From positions 1,736,001 to 1,800,000 of the forward strand of contig JBAJFG010000041.1 of NCBI GenBank assembly GCA_037903475.1: a stretch of 64,000 bases of DNA, given 5' to 3'. Shown one piece after another: positions 45,601-57,552 of the stretch. The notes below the pieces were generated by a model that saw only the letters and a list, made by a program, of their open reading frames with translations, had not been told where the DNA came from and did not search any database. The DNA is from Ancylostoma caninum (Eukaryota; Nematoda; Chromadorea; Rhabditida; Ancylostomatidae). The number at the start of each line of letters is the position of its first letter. Position 1 is the first letter of the stretch. The position numbers were made by a program, and so were the translations under genes.

Positions 45601-48600
45601 GCGATGGAATTCTCGTTAGTTCTTGTTTTCAATGATTTCAGCTACTCCAAGCATTGGCAGCACTAGCGGGAACATTGCAGAATGAAAGGGTTCCCAGTTC
45701 GTAGGGCAGTGATGTAGTTCTCGTTTTACCTATAACTCTATGAAGGCGGACCTACTTTTTTCCAGTTTACCACAGTGAATAAGTTACTATAGTTATGTTT
45801 ACTACTATGAAATGAATGTGTACTCCACCTGCATAACTATTATACCTTTGGTTTTTAGTGGCTGCCCTGCAACAACGTCGCTGTCGCTGTGGAGTGGTCA
45901 TGGCAGGTGACTTAGTTTACGCAATTGGAGGTTTCAATGGATCAGCTCGCATAAGATCTGTAGAAATTTATGATCCGCGGAGGTGATTCCATTTCACTCT
46001 TTGTTTGTTCTTCAAATAATCTCACCTTGAAAGTTCTTTTTGTTTTCCACTTGTTCCGTTCGCTAGTATACATGAACATTTAAAGAGATCTCTGGCTTAC
46101 CGGACCACCTATGGAGGCGCGTCGAAGTACATTAGGAGTGGCAGTATTAGACGGATCTATTGTTGCAGTGGGGGGCTTCGATGGATCAACGGGGTTATGT
46201 AGCGCAGAGATGTTGGATCCGAGACAAGGTAGTTTTTTTTTTTCAATTACTCTCCGCATAGTTGAGGCTCAGGGTACTGGGGATAGGCCCATTTTTTTAC
46301 CTATCTCTGCTTTTTTATTTCACTACTGTGAAATTTTCCTGCTACACACTCTATGCGAACAATTTCTTCAAATACGACGTTCTTATACTTTAGGCCAGTG
46401 GATGGCCTTGCCATCGATGACCACTCGCCGATCAAGTGTTGGTGTTGCTGCGATGAACGGAGTAGTGTACGCTGTTGGTGGCTATGACGGGCAGTCAAGG
46501 CAATGTCTTAGCTCAGTAAGTATTTTCTTATGTTGTCCAAACATTTTCCATTCCTTTACCGCAGAATCGAATTTTTTTTTTTACTAGAACTTGGCTTCAG
46601 TTCTGGCATCCATGAACTTTATTACAATAAATTGTCTCCTCATCCGTAGAAAAACTAGCCATAATGCCCAAGCAAATTTTTCTTGAGTTTCATGAGTTCT
46701 TTTTTTAATTTGCCTACTGTTCTTAGAATACATGTGTTTCTATAGCGGATCAGTACTGTGGTTGCTAGTTTACTGCTACTTACCCTTGTGCTTGGGTGAC
46801 GAAAATGGATGCTTTTCACACATTTCACAGTCTGACTCTTGTTTTCATTTTTTAAACCTTCATAGTAGTGTCACTCAGGCATCTGAGTCGATCTGGTTTG
46901 CAACTTTTGTTCTAACTTCATAGGTTTTTTATTTGTACTGAAAGAGTTCAATATATATCGTGATATAGAGTAGTTCTTACTCGAAATAGAGTCGATTCTG
47001 TCCAAAAAAATAGTGGCATTCTGCTCTCGTACTTCAGATCACGGCCTGATGGGAAACGAATAATAACTTTGGTGGTACTCGGTCAGTTTTTGGAAATTTC
47101 CAAAGTTTCTTCTGGTTTCGGTTTCTTCTGGTTTCGTCTTCGCCTTTGTCAGATGCGTAGCGCATCCCACAAATCGGGTTTGATTGTTGCCGACCACTTT
47201 ATCCTTCTATCCACTTTTTCTGGCTTCTATAGTAGAGGGCTTCCCGTACGTTACACAGGAATTTGGAACCTCTTCGCTCAGTGGTAGAGAGTGATGGCAA
47301 AGAATACTTGCGCGCATGACATGAGTCGCCTTGACAACTTCGTTTTCGCAAGTCCTTGCCACCAGTGTCTCCGAATTTTCTGCGTTTTAATGTTGGCAAC
47401 TAAACTATGAACAAATATTACCATTTGGTTCTCTTAGCAATCTCTTCCTCATATTTTTTGCGAACTGCTAGGTTTGTCCAAAGACTTTTGCCGCACCCTG
47501 TATACGATGAACAACTATTAGGTCGTCAAGTATGCAATCTCCGATTTTATGAGCAGTTAGTTTGACAGTCTCTATCTTGAAGATATACTAGATCTCTTCT
47601 CATCTCTATTTTCTTCATGAAGGTACATCCTCTTCCTTTCAAAGTCACTTCCTGGGTTTTTGATCAGTTTTCGAATTTTTGTTTGAAAGCATTTTTTGTA
47701 GAACTACTCAAAGACGAAAAATCGTGTTCTCTTGGCACATAGGTTTCATTTTCCAGCTATAAGAGCTGAGAAAGATGGGAACATCAGGGATAGTATTAAG
47801 GGACATTTGGCTAGTAAATGCACTGAACAGCGTCTGCTTGGGAAGTTCCGCTCAGGTGACATGAAACTCCAAAATGAACCTTATGACTAACCTGGATATC
47901 GATGAGCTGGAAGCCGTAGCCGAAGCGGATCAAAGTCAAACTAGGTCAGCATAAACAGCAAGGTGTGACTTTTACACTACAATAATATTCAATAATTCAA
48001 GGCAATATGACCACTAGAAGTGGTTCAGTAAACGAATTTTTCCCACTTTGACCCTCAAAAATGGGTGCCAATTTTTGACCACTTTCCACAAATCCACGCT
48101 GCTCAAGCCAGAGGAGCAGGGGTGAGGACCCACCTGCCACTCACTGTACTGGGCAAACCTAGCTCTATTTGACCACAACTTCTTTCAGGGATTAACTCAC
48201 TTCTTGCTGGAGAAAATGTTCAATTTCCAGCATGATGTTTCAAACGCTGTTCGCCACTCGACTGCTACTAGCTTTCCACGTTTCCAAGGTGTTGGCGCAC
48301 TCAAGCTGCAGTTAAAATGCCAAGGCTGTGGGGATAGTATAGGAGCATATCCGGATATGTTATACTGCATCTTGCTTTAGAAAAAAAATTCGAAATCTTC
48401 TCGTCCAAAATCGGACATTTCATACTTGACGACCTAATACATATTAAGAAAGCAAACCCTGATGGCGACGAGAGGGGCAGCAGCGCGCGTATGCTTCCTT
48501 AGTCAGAGAAAAATGCACTTCCATTTACGCTCACCGTACAAGATCTGCATAAAATGCCATTTTCGGGTATCACGAGTACGTATAATGACTGTTTTTAGGT

Positions 48601-49387
48601 GGAGCTGTACGATTCTCGGGCTAATCGTTGGCGAATTGGAGAACCACTGCTGGAAGTTCGATCTGGTGCAGGTGTTGCTATCTATCGTGATCGTGTCATC
48701 GCTGCTGGCGGGCACGATGGTCCACTAGTTCGTGCTTCTGTAGAGGTGAAATATCAATCCATTAGTTCGTGCTTCAGTAGAGGTGAAATATCAATTGATA
48801 TCTCTTATGTAATCTGCAGGCATTCAAGTTTTACCTTACTGTCCTTTTCCTGCCTAGTACCGCATACTTCCACAAGAATTTCCTCATGTCCCTCTTAAGC
48901 CAACATCACGTGTGAAACACATTGTGGAACGCTTCCAGTACATCTAATTTCCGGCTTCTAGATGCTGGGAGATGATGGGTGGATGCATTTGCCTGAGATG
49001 TCAGTCTGCAGAAGAAATGCTGGAATCGTCGTCGCAAATGGTGCGCTTTTCAATTATTGCTATTGTTTTATTGTCGTTTCAAACCATATTCTTTGTGGAA
49101 ATTCTAGGTATCGTCTTTGCTCTCGGAGGCGATGATGGAGCAAGCAACCTATCATCTGTTGAATGTCTGGAGTTGGAAAGTCCAGATCAGTTCTGGAGCA
49201 CATTGCAGGTGCGGTTAGCGATCTCGAGTTTTCACTTTATCCCAGTATTCATTCTTTTTTTTTGAAGCATTTCCTTTTTCTTCTGTTTTAATTCTTCCCT
49301 TTCCATCATGTATATTCAGCTTTGTTTCAGACCGAGATGCCACAAGCAAGGTCATACTGTGGTGTTACGTTATTGCCGAAAACATAA
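42651..49387 (+). CDS. BTB-BACK-Kelch protein, KLHL2/KLHL3 (Drosophila kelch) type CUL3 adaptor
   Basis: Seventeen phase-consistent exons encode 599 aa: 42651-42787, 42858-42992, 43903-43957, 44051-44190, 44677-44793, 44845-44929, 45031-45104, 45156-45228, 45315-45440, 45530-45614, 45859-45982, 46086-46228, 46394-46515, 48599-48745, 48962-49040, 49108-49208, 49331-49387. The BTB domain starts with LCDVVLEA and AAHKVVLAAACPYF; BACK includes NCLGIASFAQTH and EEAVFEAVINWV; six Kelch blades begin at MVVGGQAPKA and carry GGFNGS, GGFDGSTG, GGYDG, GGHDGPLVR and GGDDG. Human KLHL2/3 are 587-593 aa and align almost without gaps. Such proteins bring substrates (WNK kinases for KLHL3) to CUL3 ubiquitin ligase; the nematode target is unknown. 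The intron after exon 3 uses a GC donor. Intron 13 (2.08 kb) contains a mariner relic. Exon 12 uses an unusual TTAAAG acceptor. Confidence 0.95.
44451..44572. mobile_element. short palindromic MITE (GATCCGGTCGGAT family), copy 2, in a Kelch-gene intron
   Basis: TAGTGCATCGGATTCCGATC at the left and its near-complement at the right (TAGTTCATCGGAGTCCGATC) flank GTCGGAT-type cores. It shares ends and the downstream ACTATAAAWGAAGCTT with the copy at 38,307. Confidence 0.65.
47518..48437 (+). mobile_element. mariner-family relic in intron 13 of the Kelch gene
   Basis: The ends are inverted repeats TTAGGTCGTCAAGTATG, continuing with TCCGATTTT, flanked by TA on both sides (47,516-47,517 and 48,438-48,439). 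Inside, around 47,880-47,945, NLDIDELEAVAEADQSQT recalls the N-terminal helix-turn-helix region of mariner transposases. The frame is broken and the element is only 920 bp. Confidence 0.75.
48723..48796 (+). repeat. 37-bp tandem duplication spanning the exon 14 splice donor of the Kelch gene
   Basis: TTAGTTCGTGCTTC-GTAGAGGTGAAATATCAAT-type sequence occurs twice in tandem with 3-4 differences. Each copy contains GAG|GTGAAA, so there are two candidate donors (48,746 and 48,783) 37 nt apart; only the first keeps the downstream frame. Confidence 0.8.
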
Positions 49388-49818
49388 TATTGCAAGGATC
49401 TAAACTTTATCATTGGTTTTGTACCACTGGAATTGTGTATCATTCATTCATTTTGTACTATTGGAATTCTGCCTTGCATTTAGCTTTCTATTTGTTCTTT
49501 GTGATTAAGTTCCTGAATCTCCATTGCAGCTAGAAAATCCTGCGGCCAAGTGGTGCAAGTGCTTCTGTGCGCATTGTAGTCACTTTATTCTTTTTTTTTT
49601 CGGGCCAATTAATATTATTTAGCCTGCTAGTCAAACTTATCATTTTGAAATAGGGCTTACTGGTATGTTTCTCACGGTTCTTTATATACAGCTGTACATA
49701 ATTTTTCCCTTTTCTGTACCCTATTTTTCTGGTATGTGATCTCTTCCACTTCGTATATCAATTGGGATATGCCACATAGACAGACACCTTGCAGTATTAC
49801 TGTCTCTTAATGCTGCTT

Positions 49819-49837
49819 AATAAAGCTGCTTAATAAA
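49819..49837 (+). terminator. candidate polyadenylation signals of the Kelch gene
   Basis: Two AATAAA hexamers (49,819-49,824 and 49,832-49,837) lie about 435 bp after the stop codon in a repeated GCTGCTTAATAAA context. Confidence 0.5.
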
Positions 49838-50194
49838 ATCATTTGGTAGATGTAATTCTAGAGATGTATTTCACAGTTGTAAGTTCGTCCCCATACCTAT
49901 CCAAATCGGGCGCTGTCCGGCTGTCTCTATTCAAAGCAGTTGGATTTTTACACTCTCTATTATAAGTTGCCGCTTCTTCTGAGTCAGTCGTAACCTGCTT
50001 AGTCAACAGCAGGTGTATGTTATGGTATCCTTCTTAGTTTATGGTTCCTTTTGTTACTTTGCGTTCCGCACAATTCTGAACCAGTTTCCCTGTGGATGTG
50101 CTAACAGTTTTTGAAAAAATTTTATTATTGTCAATTATATTACAATCAGTGGAAAATTATATCTTTAACTAGGGACTCGTACTAGTTATGTTAC

Positions 50195-50527
50195 TTATTC
50201 TTTTGAAGGCGCCACCCAGAATAATTTTTCTCTTGGAGATTTCGAGTGTCTCGGCTCCTGACCAATGATCTCAATCATTCGACGAAAGTTGCACCACCAG
50301 CATTTTAAGCAGATGAGTTGTGGCATGAAATGCATAGATGTCTCCGTATACAAACATTCTCTTTCCTCATGATAGCACATGCTTTCATTCTCGATCTTTT
50401 CCATCTTAAGCCTCCACCATTCGGCCATCATTCGCAAACCGGCTAAACTAATGGTGATGAAAATAGCCCTTTTCTGTGGGATTTGGCGGAATTGACTTTT
50501 GCGTCCGTCTCCGCTACCGCGCTGAAC
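50195..50527 (-). CDS. possible terminal exon of a small unidentified minus-strand gene
   Basis: After a TATTCCCAG acceptor a frame stays open for about 110 residues. It begins VQRGSGDGRKSQF and has a Cys/Trp cluster (LICLKCWWCNFRR) before the end. An upstream minus-strand segment with a GTGAGT donor (about 50,655) exists, but the joined frame is short, so the gene model is not settled. No family recognised. Confidence 0.25.
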   Translation of the reverse strand, partial: VQRGSGDGRKSQFRQIPQKRAIFITISLAGLRMMAEWWRLKMEKIENESMCYHEERECLYTETSMHFMPQLICLKCWWCNFRRMIEIIGQEPRHSKSPREKLFWVAPSKE

Positions 50528-50784
50528 CTGGGAATATAGCAAAAGCAAGGTCATTGTGAGTGCTGCCTTTAACAGGCTCAGAATAAGAAAGTAGTATGAA
50601 ATGCAGGTACCTGGTTCACAGTTGGTGCCAGTGTTGTTTACTCACATTGAATCTCTTTTGCGATCTCTCATCTGTTGCTTATTTTGTGAGAAAATTGCAT
50701 TTTTACATCATATTCACAGATGCTTCGTTGCTACTTCGCATACGTATCATTGACGTGACAGCTGTAGTTGAACGCGCGCTAGTC

Positions 50785-53700
50785 ATGGATGTTCTAATCA
50801 AGCAAGAAGTTCTGTCGGATGAAGAGAACTTGGAGGATGATCCTTGTCATGGTCCGATCGAGATATTAGAGTATGAGCAGCGGCTTCTGCTCGACACAAT
50901 GGATGATGACGTCATTTTTGTTCATGCCAGGTAGGCTTGGAGTTACTATTTCAGAAAGTTTTCAAATTATCTCATTGGAAAGCGAGCCGAGCAGATGTAA
51001 TTCCACGTATTTTTAGGGGGCTTGGAATGGAACGGCTTTTCCTTAACCATCTCATAATGTACTCGGATCAAAAACTGCTGACCATTGTACTGAACACATC
51101 GCAGCATGACGAGGTAGCTTTTATGAACGCTAGGTATCTATTGAGAACTTCTCGAGTATTGTTGCGCATAAGGAGCCCCAAAATTTTTGAAAAAAAAATT
51201 TCCGCCGAAAGCTGGTACAAGGGGTTACTTGAAGTGCCGAACACGAATATCCTATCCATTTTGTACTGTGAACGCGGTATCTCACAGAATTCTCTTCGTG
51301 TAATGGTGTTGTTTTAGAGGCTGATCACAATTATCAACATTATTTTGCATACCACCTTCGTTTTCTGTCCGAAATCGGCATTTTCTCTCAAATTTCTACC
51401 GTATACTTGCCGTAACCCTACAAAAATGGAGTTAGGATACAAAATGGATGCGATATTCATACCCTCCCCCCCACCTCACCCCTCCTGTGCAAAAATTTGA
51501 ACGAATTCCGTGAGGTGCCGTGTCTGTCTGTAACTGCAAAAATGCGGTACAAAATGAATCCGATGTTCGTATCCAGCTCCCAAATACCCCCCCCCCCCAT
51601 ATCAAGTTTCGGTGAATTTTTTTTTGAGTTTTGAGGTTGTAATGTGGAGTAGTATCACTTCATCTACCGAGACCACACTGGATCTTACAAGAGAAAGCGC
51701 CGCATCACTTGTTAACCTACGCTAATACGCGTCAACTATAAGGATCAGTGTTTCCATGGTGTGCAGTAACGATTGGCGTTTCTTTGTCTGATGACATCTT
51801 ACTTCATACCTTATCCAGTGGTTTGTTGCTCTTGGGTTAAGTGGGTTATCAGAGTCTTCGTTGCTCTAGACTTGGCATATTTTGAAAAGGATCTCATCCA
51901 TCTTCTGGGCTAGGATTCCTAAACATGTAACCGAGCGAAGCTAGGTTAGCAAACCAATTTTTGGATCATGCCTCTCAACATTACGTGTTCTACACGATAA
52001 CCAATCACGTTAGCCACCATTGGTTTGCTTGGTTATCATTTCATGAATCCCCTCCCTGTTGTTGAAGAATGACCTGATCATTTCATACTTTTTCGAGTGT
52101 CCACTGCATATTTCATTCCTGAATTATAGTCATACTTCATTTCACAACTGAAGGCAGCGAACGTACCATGCCTACCGAAGTTAGTGAATGCTGATGTCTC
52201 TACCAAAGACAGGTTTGTGCTTGTTTTTTCCTGTTTTGGGTGTTTTGCTTATCCTAATAACTGCTAGAGTGTATGACGCTGCACTCATGAATATATTACC
52301 TGTGGTGCTTCTATGGACCTGGTCTCACTTTCTACTCAGTTTTTGGCTATGTTCAGCTAGCCTCGCCTCAAAAACCATAGGAACCAATTTTCAGACGTCT
52401 TTACATACGATGGTCCAGCATTTCTCATAATTCTGTAATGGAGCTGGTATCTTTGCGGTAATTACCAAGAAAAGTGTATTATTCAGAGAAGCAGTTTACC
52501 TCGAAGGTGGAGTGCAGTTTCTTACGTCTCGGATACTGCTCGTTGACCTACTTACCGATCGTGTTCCGGTGAAGAATATTGCCGGTATTCTTGTCTACCG
52601 TGCTCATCAGTGAGTTTTGTTTTTCAAGTTATTCGAATTTTTCAAGTTAATTGAAATTAAATTGTTTCAAAAAGCGAACAACATCAAACACAACAACACT
52701 GAGGAATATTTCCAATCACTTTGTTTTCTGGTGTTAAAATTTCACTAGTTTCTTGTTCGTTATTACCAGGTAGCTGGTGAGAGCTCTAAATTGCGAGGGA
52801 TCTGACACTGAACAACGGAAGCGACGGATTTTTTTTTTTATAAAATGATTTTACACGCTCCTTCCATTGGGGGTTTCACGAACATCGCAGTTTTAAATTG
52901 CAATAAATTTTTTTGTTCCACATCTGCGTAAACACATAGAACAAATACAGTTAAGTGCTTTTTCGAACTTGGCAACAATTCTTATCGGTCGAGTTTTCTT
53001 TTTTTCATGTGTGTGGTTATGCTTAAAAAAAGCTGTTCACGATGTTCATGCATTTTCACAGATCTTCTTCAGAGTTCTTTCATCATTCCAAGAATCATTC
53101 ATCTTGCGTTTGTATCGTGAACGAAAACATGGTGGATATGTTAAGGTGCGCCTTCAAGATTGTCGGTGATCCTAAAATTTGGTGATTCCGTGTTTCTTAG
53201 GCATTCACGGACTTACCAAATTCGATCTCTGCTCTGGGTCAGTTACAAAGAGTGGTGGATCGCCTGTACATAAAACGAGTGCGTCTGATTCCTCGGTTTG
53301 ATGCAGACGTGAAAATGACATTAGAGAAGTGTCCGGTAAGCCTTTTTTTCGTGTCTGCAAGCGGCGTGTACTGGATCGGCTTAATGTTTGCCATTAATTT
53401 CCAGCCAGCTATGACTGAACTAATTGTTGACCTCCCAGCTGTGTTTCGGAGAGTGCACACCACGTTTGTTGAGTTGTTGAAGGTGTGTACTCGTGAACTC
53501 AAACAATGCTCTACTATAGAAAAGCAGGTAATTGTCGATTGAAAGTCTAGATACCTTATTCTCGTGCAAATTTTGTTTTCCTTAGGCAACTTTGGAGGAG
53601 GATACGATCAACGTTGCCGTTTATAGGCCAAGCTTGTTAGAGAGGCAGTTAAATGAGAGGCGGTGAGCTCATTTTCAGAGATAGACACTTTTTAATAGTT

Positions 53701-56121
53701 AAGCAACCATAGGAAATCCGCAATTCACTGAATTAATAGCTACGAACTTGCTGAAGAGTCTTAAAATAATTATTTATATGTACTAATCTTTTTATCATTT
53801 GTCAGGTCTTTTCTCACGGAGAAACAAAGTCGCTTGTTGTCGGATCTGACGATGCTCCGTGAATTACTGCAAACAGCAGAAGATATGGACCCGGCTACTG
53901 TTCTCAGTCGAATCAACGCTATCAGAAACGACAAAGAGGTATTAAAGGAAAAGGAGACGTAGTTCGTGTTTCTTTCCGGTGAATGCTACTCTCCTCACAG
54001 GCTTTCGAAAAAAGTGGTGGTTGGATGATGTCACGAGTAGCAGGAACTCTTATAGCAGATATCGAGACATTGTGTGGTTATGGTGTTTTCAAGAATCGTC
54101 CATTTGTTCGTAAGTTCTAGTATCTACACTAATACTAGTTGCTGGATACTCCATAGGTTCTAGCTAGGCCGTAGGTCCTAGTCTTTTTCCTAGTAGTACT
54201 TGCTGAATTCTTCCTGCACTGTTACGTACACTTGCTTCTTTCTCTTTTTTGTCTGCTCTGTAGGAGCTGTGCCACAGGTATTTTGGTAAATTGTCAGATG
54301 TTCAAAAATTTGCATCGATTCAAAGTTCATTGTCATTTCACATTGTATTGGTCTCGATTCCAACTGACCACAGTTGATTTCACTACGCATTTGAGTCTTG
54401 CTTAGAGCATGGTTTCCTAAAAGAATCTATTTCAATATTCACGTAAATTAAGTTGGACCTCCCGAAAAATCGTATTCAAAACTGAGAATTTTGGAAGTGG
54501 AGAACACGAACATTGTATCAATCGTGACAATTGCGTTGTTATTCCCATTGAAATCGATGAAGAAAATTAGAGAAAAATTGATGAGAGTAATATTTTGGTG
54601 GTATTTTCAAAATCCTTGTATTTCTTCTATGTAAGATTTGTTGTATACAAATCACACATGCACTTCAACTGCCTTCTCGAAGTGTTGAATCGATAGAATG
54701 TCTAATACATCTTTGGTCCAACCGTATGTTTTTTACCTAGCACGCCACACGAGAAATAACTATTGATCTAATATTGATTTCCTTATTCATGGCTTGGGTT
54801 CTTTAGCCCCTCCGAAATGGCAGGTCCTCACTTCTGTGCTGGATGAGATCAAAAGCATTCCGGTTAGGCCCAGTGAAATAGGAGCGGATGGTAAGTGTGC
54901 TTGTACGGAACACAATGAATACTGCTGGAAAGTCTCCTGTACCAGGTCCTTCGGTACTGCTGTTTGTCAATAATGACAGCGTGGCGAGGCAGTTGACTGA
55001 CTTGATCAAGAATGGGCCCGAGTTCCTCAGCTGGCTGACGAGACGAACGCTAGGGTCAGGAGCTGGAAAAGAGCCGCAGAAATCACCTCTGTGGGATGTG
55101 GATAACGTTATTCCTTTCCAGAGAGGGAATCTGGTAGGGTCTTGGAACTTCCTAAGAATCATTATTTCAAATCTCGTGTGAATATTTGAAGATCTCAGAA
55201 CCTCGTAAAGAAATGGTATCAGATCTGCAGAAAAACACTTTGGTTGCAGCTCGAGCTGCCAAACGACGGCGGAAGGTATTTCATTTATTGTTATTTTTGT
55301 TCTTTATTTATTTGTTATTATTATTTATTTATTTATTTATTTATTTGTTACGCCAAAGGCGCGCATGCACTTCAACAAAACGAAAGACACTAGAACCAAG
55401 TAAAAGAAAAGACCATAGGCAGATGATCACTAAAAATACGGCAAACATAAAAAAAGTCAAACATGAAACGGCAGACACGGATAAGGCCCGCTGAAGTGAG
55501 TTGTAGTGCAACAGCTTTTTTTTAAATGAATATAGGAAGGACTCTGGAAGGCAATGGCAGACGCTGTAGCACATAGACGCTCGCAGACGAAAAAAATCCA
55601 AGGGTAGTGCTGAGAGTAGCTGAAGAGTCCTTTATGCCAACACTCACATCAACCAGCAAGATGTCCTCATCCATAGAAGGGTCATAGGAGCAGCACCGGA
55701 AGTTCGACAAACGGGTATACTGGTTAACCCCGCTCATCCGATGTGCCGAGTGGAGGCACTATTCCCTTCAAGCTTTCTGCGCACAGACCAGGTGATAGTG
55801 AAGTGAAAGGTGCACAATTAATTAATTAATTTATTAATTTATCATTATTATTATTATCGTTATTCTTTTTCAAATCCTCTCTCTCTCGAACTAGCGCTTT
55901 ACTTTCTTTTTCTACCGTGTGCTATGATTATTATTTCAAAGTTTATGTGGAGTTTATGCAGAATACCCTCATGTTGAGGACATTAGACCTTTCTCTTTCA
56001 TAAACCTGTTTCTTACCAGGCAGCTGAAGATCTCGTAGGAGGGTCCGACCATGGAGGGAGACAGACAAAGATTGTCCAATTTGGCATCTTGCAGTACAAG
56101 AAGCGCAAAAGTGATCCACAG
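50785..56121 (+). CDS. xpf-1: XPF/ERCC4-family DNA repair protein, helicase-like N-terminal half only
   Basis: Fourteen exons join in phase to 519 codons without a stop: 50785-50930, 51017-51113, 52130-52212, 52487-52609, 53073-53145, 53201-53335, 53405-53527, 53586-53662, 53806-53938, 54001-54109, 54807-54890, 54946-55133, 55192-55275, 56020-56121. Landmarks follow human XPF in order: [107 protein letters not shown], a basic AKRRRK stretch and [10 protein letters not shown]. In animals XPF pairs with ERCC1 as a structure-specific endonuclease in nucleotide-excision and crosslink repair. The ERCC4 nuclease (ERK motif) and the C-terminal helix-hairpin-helix are not found between the last exon and the convergent inositol synthase gene. 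Exon 13 uses an odd TTGAAG acceptor. The last donor (GTATCC) is plausible, so coding may resume further right. Confidence 0.85.
51170..51660. repeat. interspersed repeat in XPF intron 2
   Basis: Blocks GTGCCGAACACGAATATC, AAAATGGATGCGATATTCAT and long C-runs match repeat sequence at 39,780-40,030 and, in part, 41,690-41,900. Probably a degenerate member of the same palindromic family. Confidence 0.5.
55300..55350. repeat. (ATTT)n microsatellite in XPF intron 13
   Basis: Runs of TTATTTAT/ATTT units occur here; a second AT-rich run (TTAATTAATTAATT, ATTATT units) is near 55,818-55,865. Confidence 0.8.
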
Positions 56122-57039
56122 GTATCCACCTTCCTCGTTTTCTCTTATTTTTGTCATTTATTTGTCCAACACTAACAAATCTTTATTATTATACTTGTAT
56201 TCGACATGAATACCTAGAGACGCGTATTGCGTAAAACGTAACGATAACAACTGTAACAAGCATGATGAGTTCTACTCCAACGACAGAATTACCATTAATC
56301 TTATTAGATCAATATGTCTTTTCAATTCCTTCCCGGAGAAAGTTCACTCAGTGTTTTGGAATGCAGCATTGATGTTCGAAGAATCCTGAACAGATTTGTG
56401 TGCTTATGAATGGAATGCCAGCATTGGTTGTTCCATAAGGATTTGTTTACAATGCATTACAAAGATCCGGTTTCTGGTCACGTTTTTGAATGAGTATGTG
56501 TTGAAATTTGATATCTTGCAGGCACTAGACTGTAAACAGCGAACTATTTGAAAAAAGTGCAAAGACCGCAACATGTGTTTAATCATAGGCTAAACCATTC
56601 TGCAGCTGTTTCAAAACTTCGAAGCAGATGAACTTCACTATGTGGCTATCGCTTGGGCTGTTGAATTTTTAGCAAGTTTGTGGGGTCGTTCAGGTCCAAT
56701 AACAACCTTTTAATATCATTTCGCAGAAATTATCTAATAGCTAATTACCAGGACTTGTTGAAGTTCCAAAATTAGCATCACATTTAAAATTTTGTCAGAA
56801 TCCTATGCAGCTCCCTTTGCTTTTGAAAATTTACTATTTGTAAGCTATATGGGGGTTACATTTCACAATGGTAGTGAAGGAAATAACCGAACAGAGCGAG
56901 ATGAAACCTCTCTGGTTCGGTGATACACCCTAAACGCTACAGTATATTTGTAGTTTTGACCCCAGATCTTGAGAAAAAGAAAACAAAATTGCAAAAACAA
57001 AAGCATTTATGGTGGTCCAATGTTAGGGGTCTGGGTCAA

Positions 57040-57285
57040 AATCAGGCAAGATGGGGCAGTGGCTTTCCGCCCTTCGGTGTCAACTCGTCCCCACTCAAAT
57101 TCAAGTTTGCATGCGCCTGCATGGTGAAATTGCGAGCGAGTAAGTGCGATTCGATCCACAAAGGTGGGGAGAGGGTGTGATTGAACCCATCGCAGACACA
57201 TAGCCCACCCACTTTTGCCTCATCGTGAGCCACACCCAATGTTAGGTAATCCAGTGCGTTAACCACTCAACCGCTACTGCATCGG
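57040..57285 (-). mobile_element. tRNA-derived SINE-like element
   Basis: On the minus strand the sequence starts GCAGTAGCGGTTGAGTGG, continuing TTAACGCACTGGATT, a tRNA-Ser/Leu-like 5' half with an A-box (57,255-57,280). About 70 bp later comes a B-box-like GGGTTCAATCAC (57,177-57,188). A non-tRNA body follows. Internal RNA polymerase III promoter boxes of this form define tRNA-derived SINEs. Tail and target duplication were not defined. Confidence 0.5.
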
Positions 57286-57400
57286 GTGAGGCTTGATACA
57301 TGAAATACTATGGCTGCGCGGTAAAAATTTTCAAGATCTGAAGGCAAAAATGGTTGACATGGTGTAGCATCTTGTTTGGCAAAGCTCAAACCAAATGAAA

Positions 57401-57406
57401 TTTATT
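57401..57406 (-). terminator. candidate polyadenylation signal of the inositol synthase gene
   Basis: AATAAA on the minus strand, about 150 bp past the stop codon at 57,553. Confidence 0.5.
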
Positions 57407-57552
57407 ACGGTCATTATGTTAGCCTATTGCACTTCCATTATCGGTGGTAGGAAGTCAGCCTTCTTTGGGAGAATTCTGAGGTTCCATTCCTCATACATGC
57501 ATTGATAGAGGACTGTTAAGCACTGTGAGTTTTTCTTACGAACTCTACCTGC

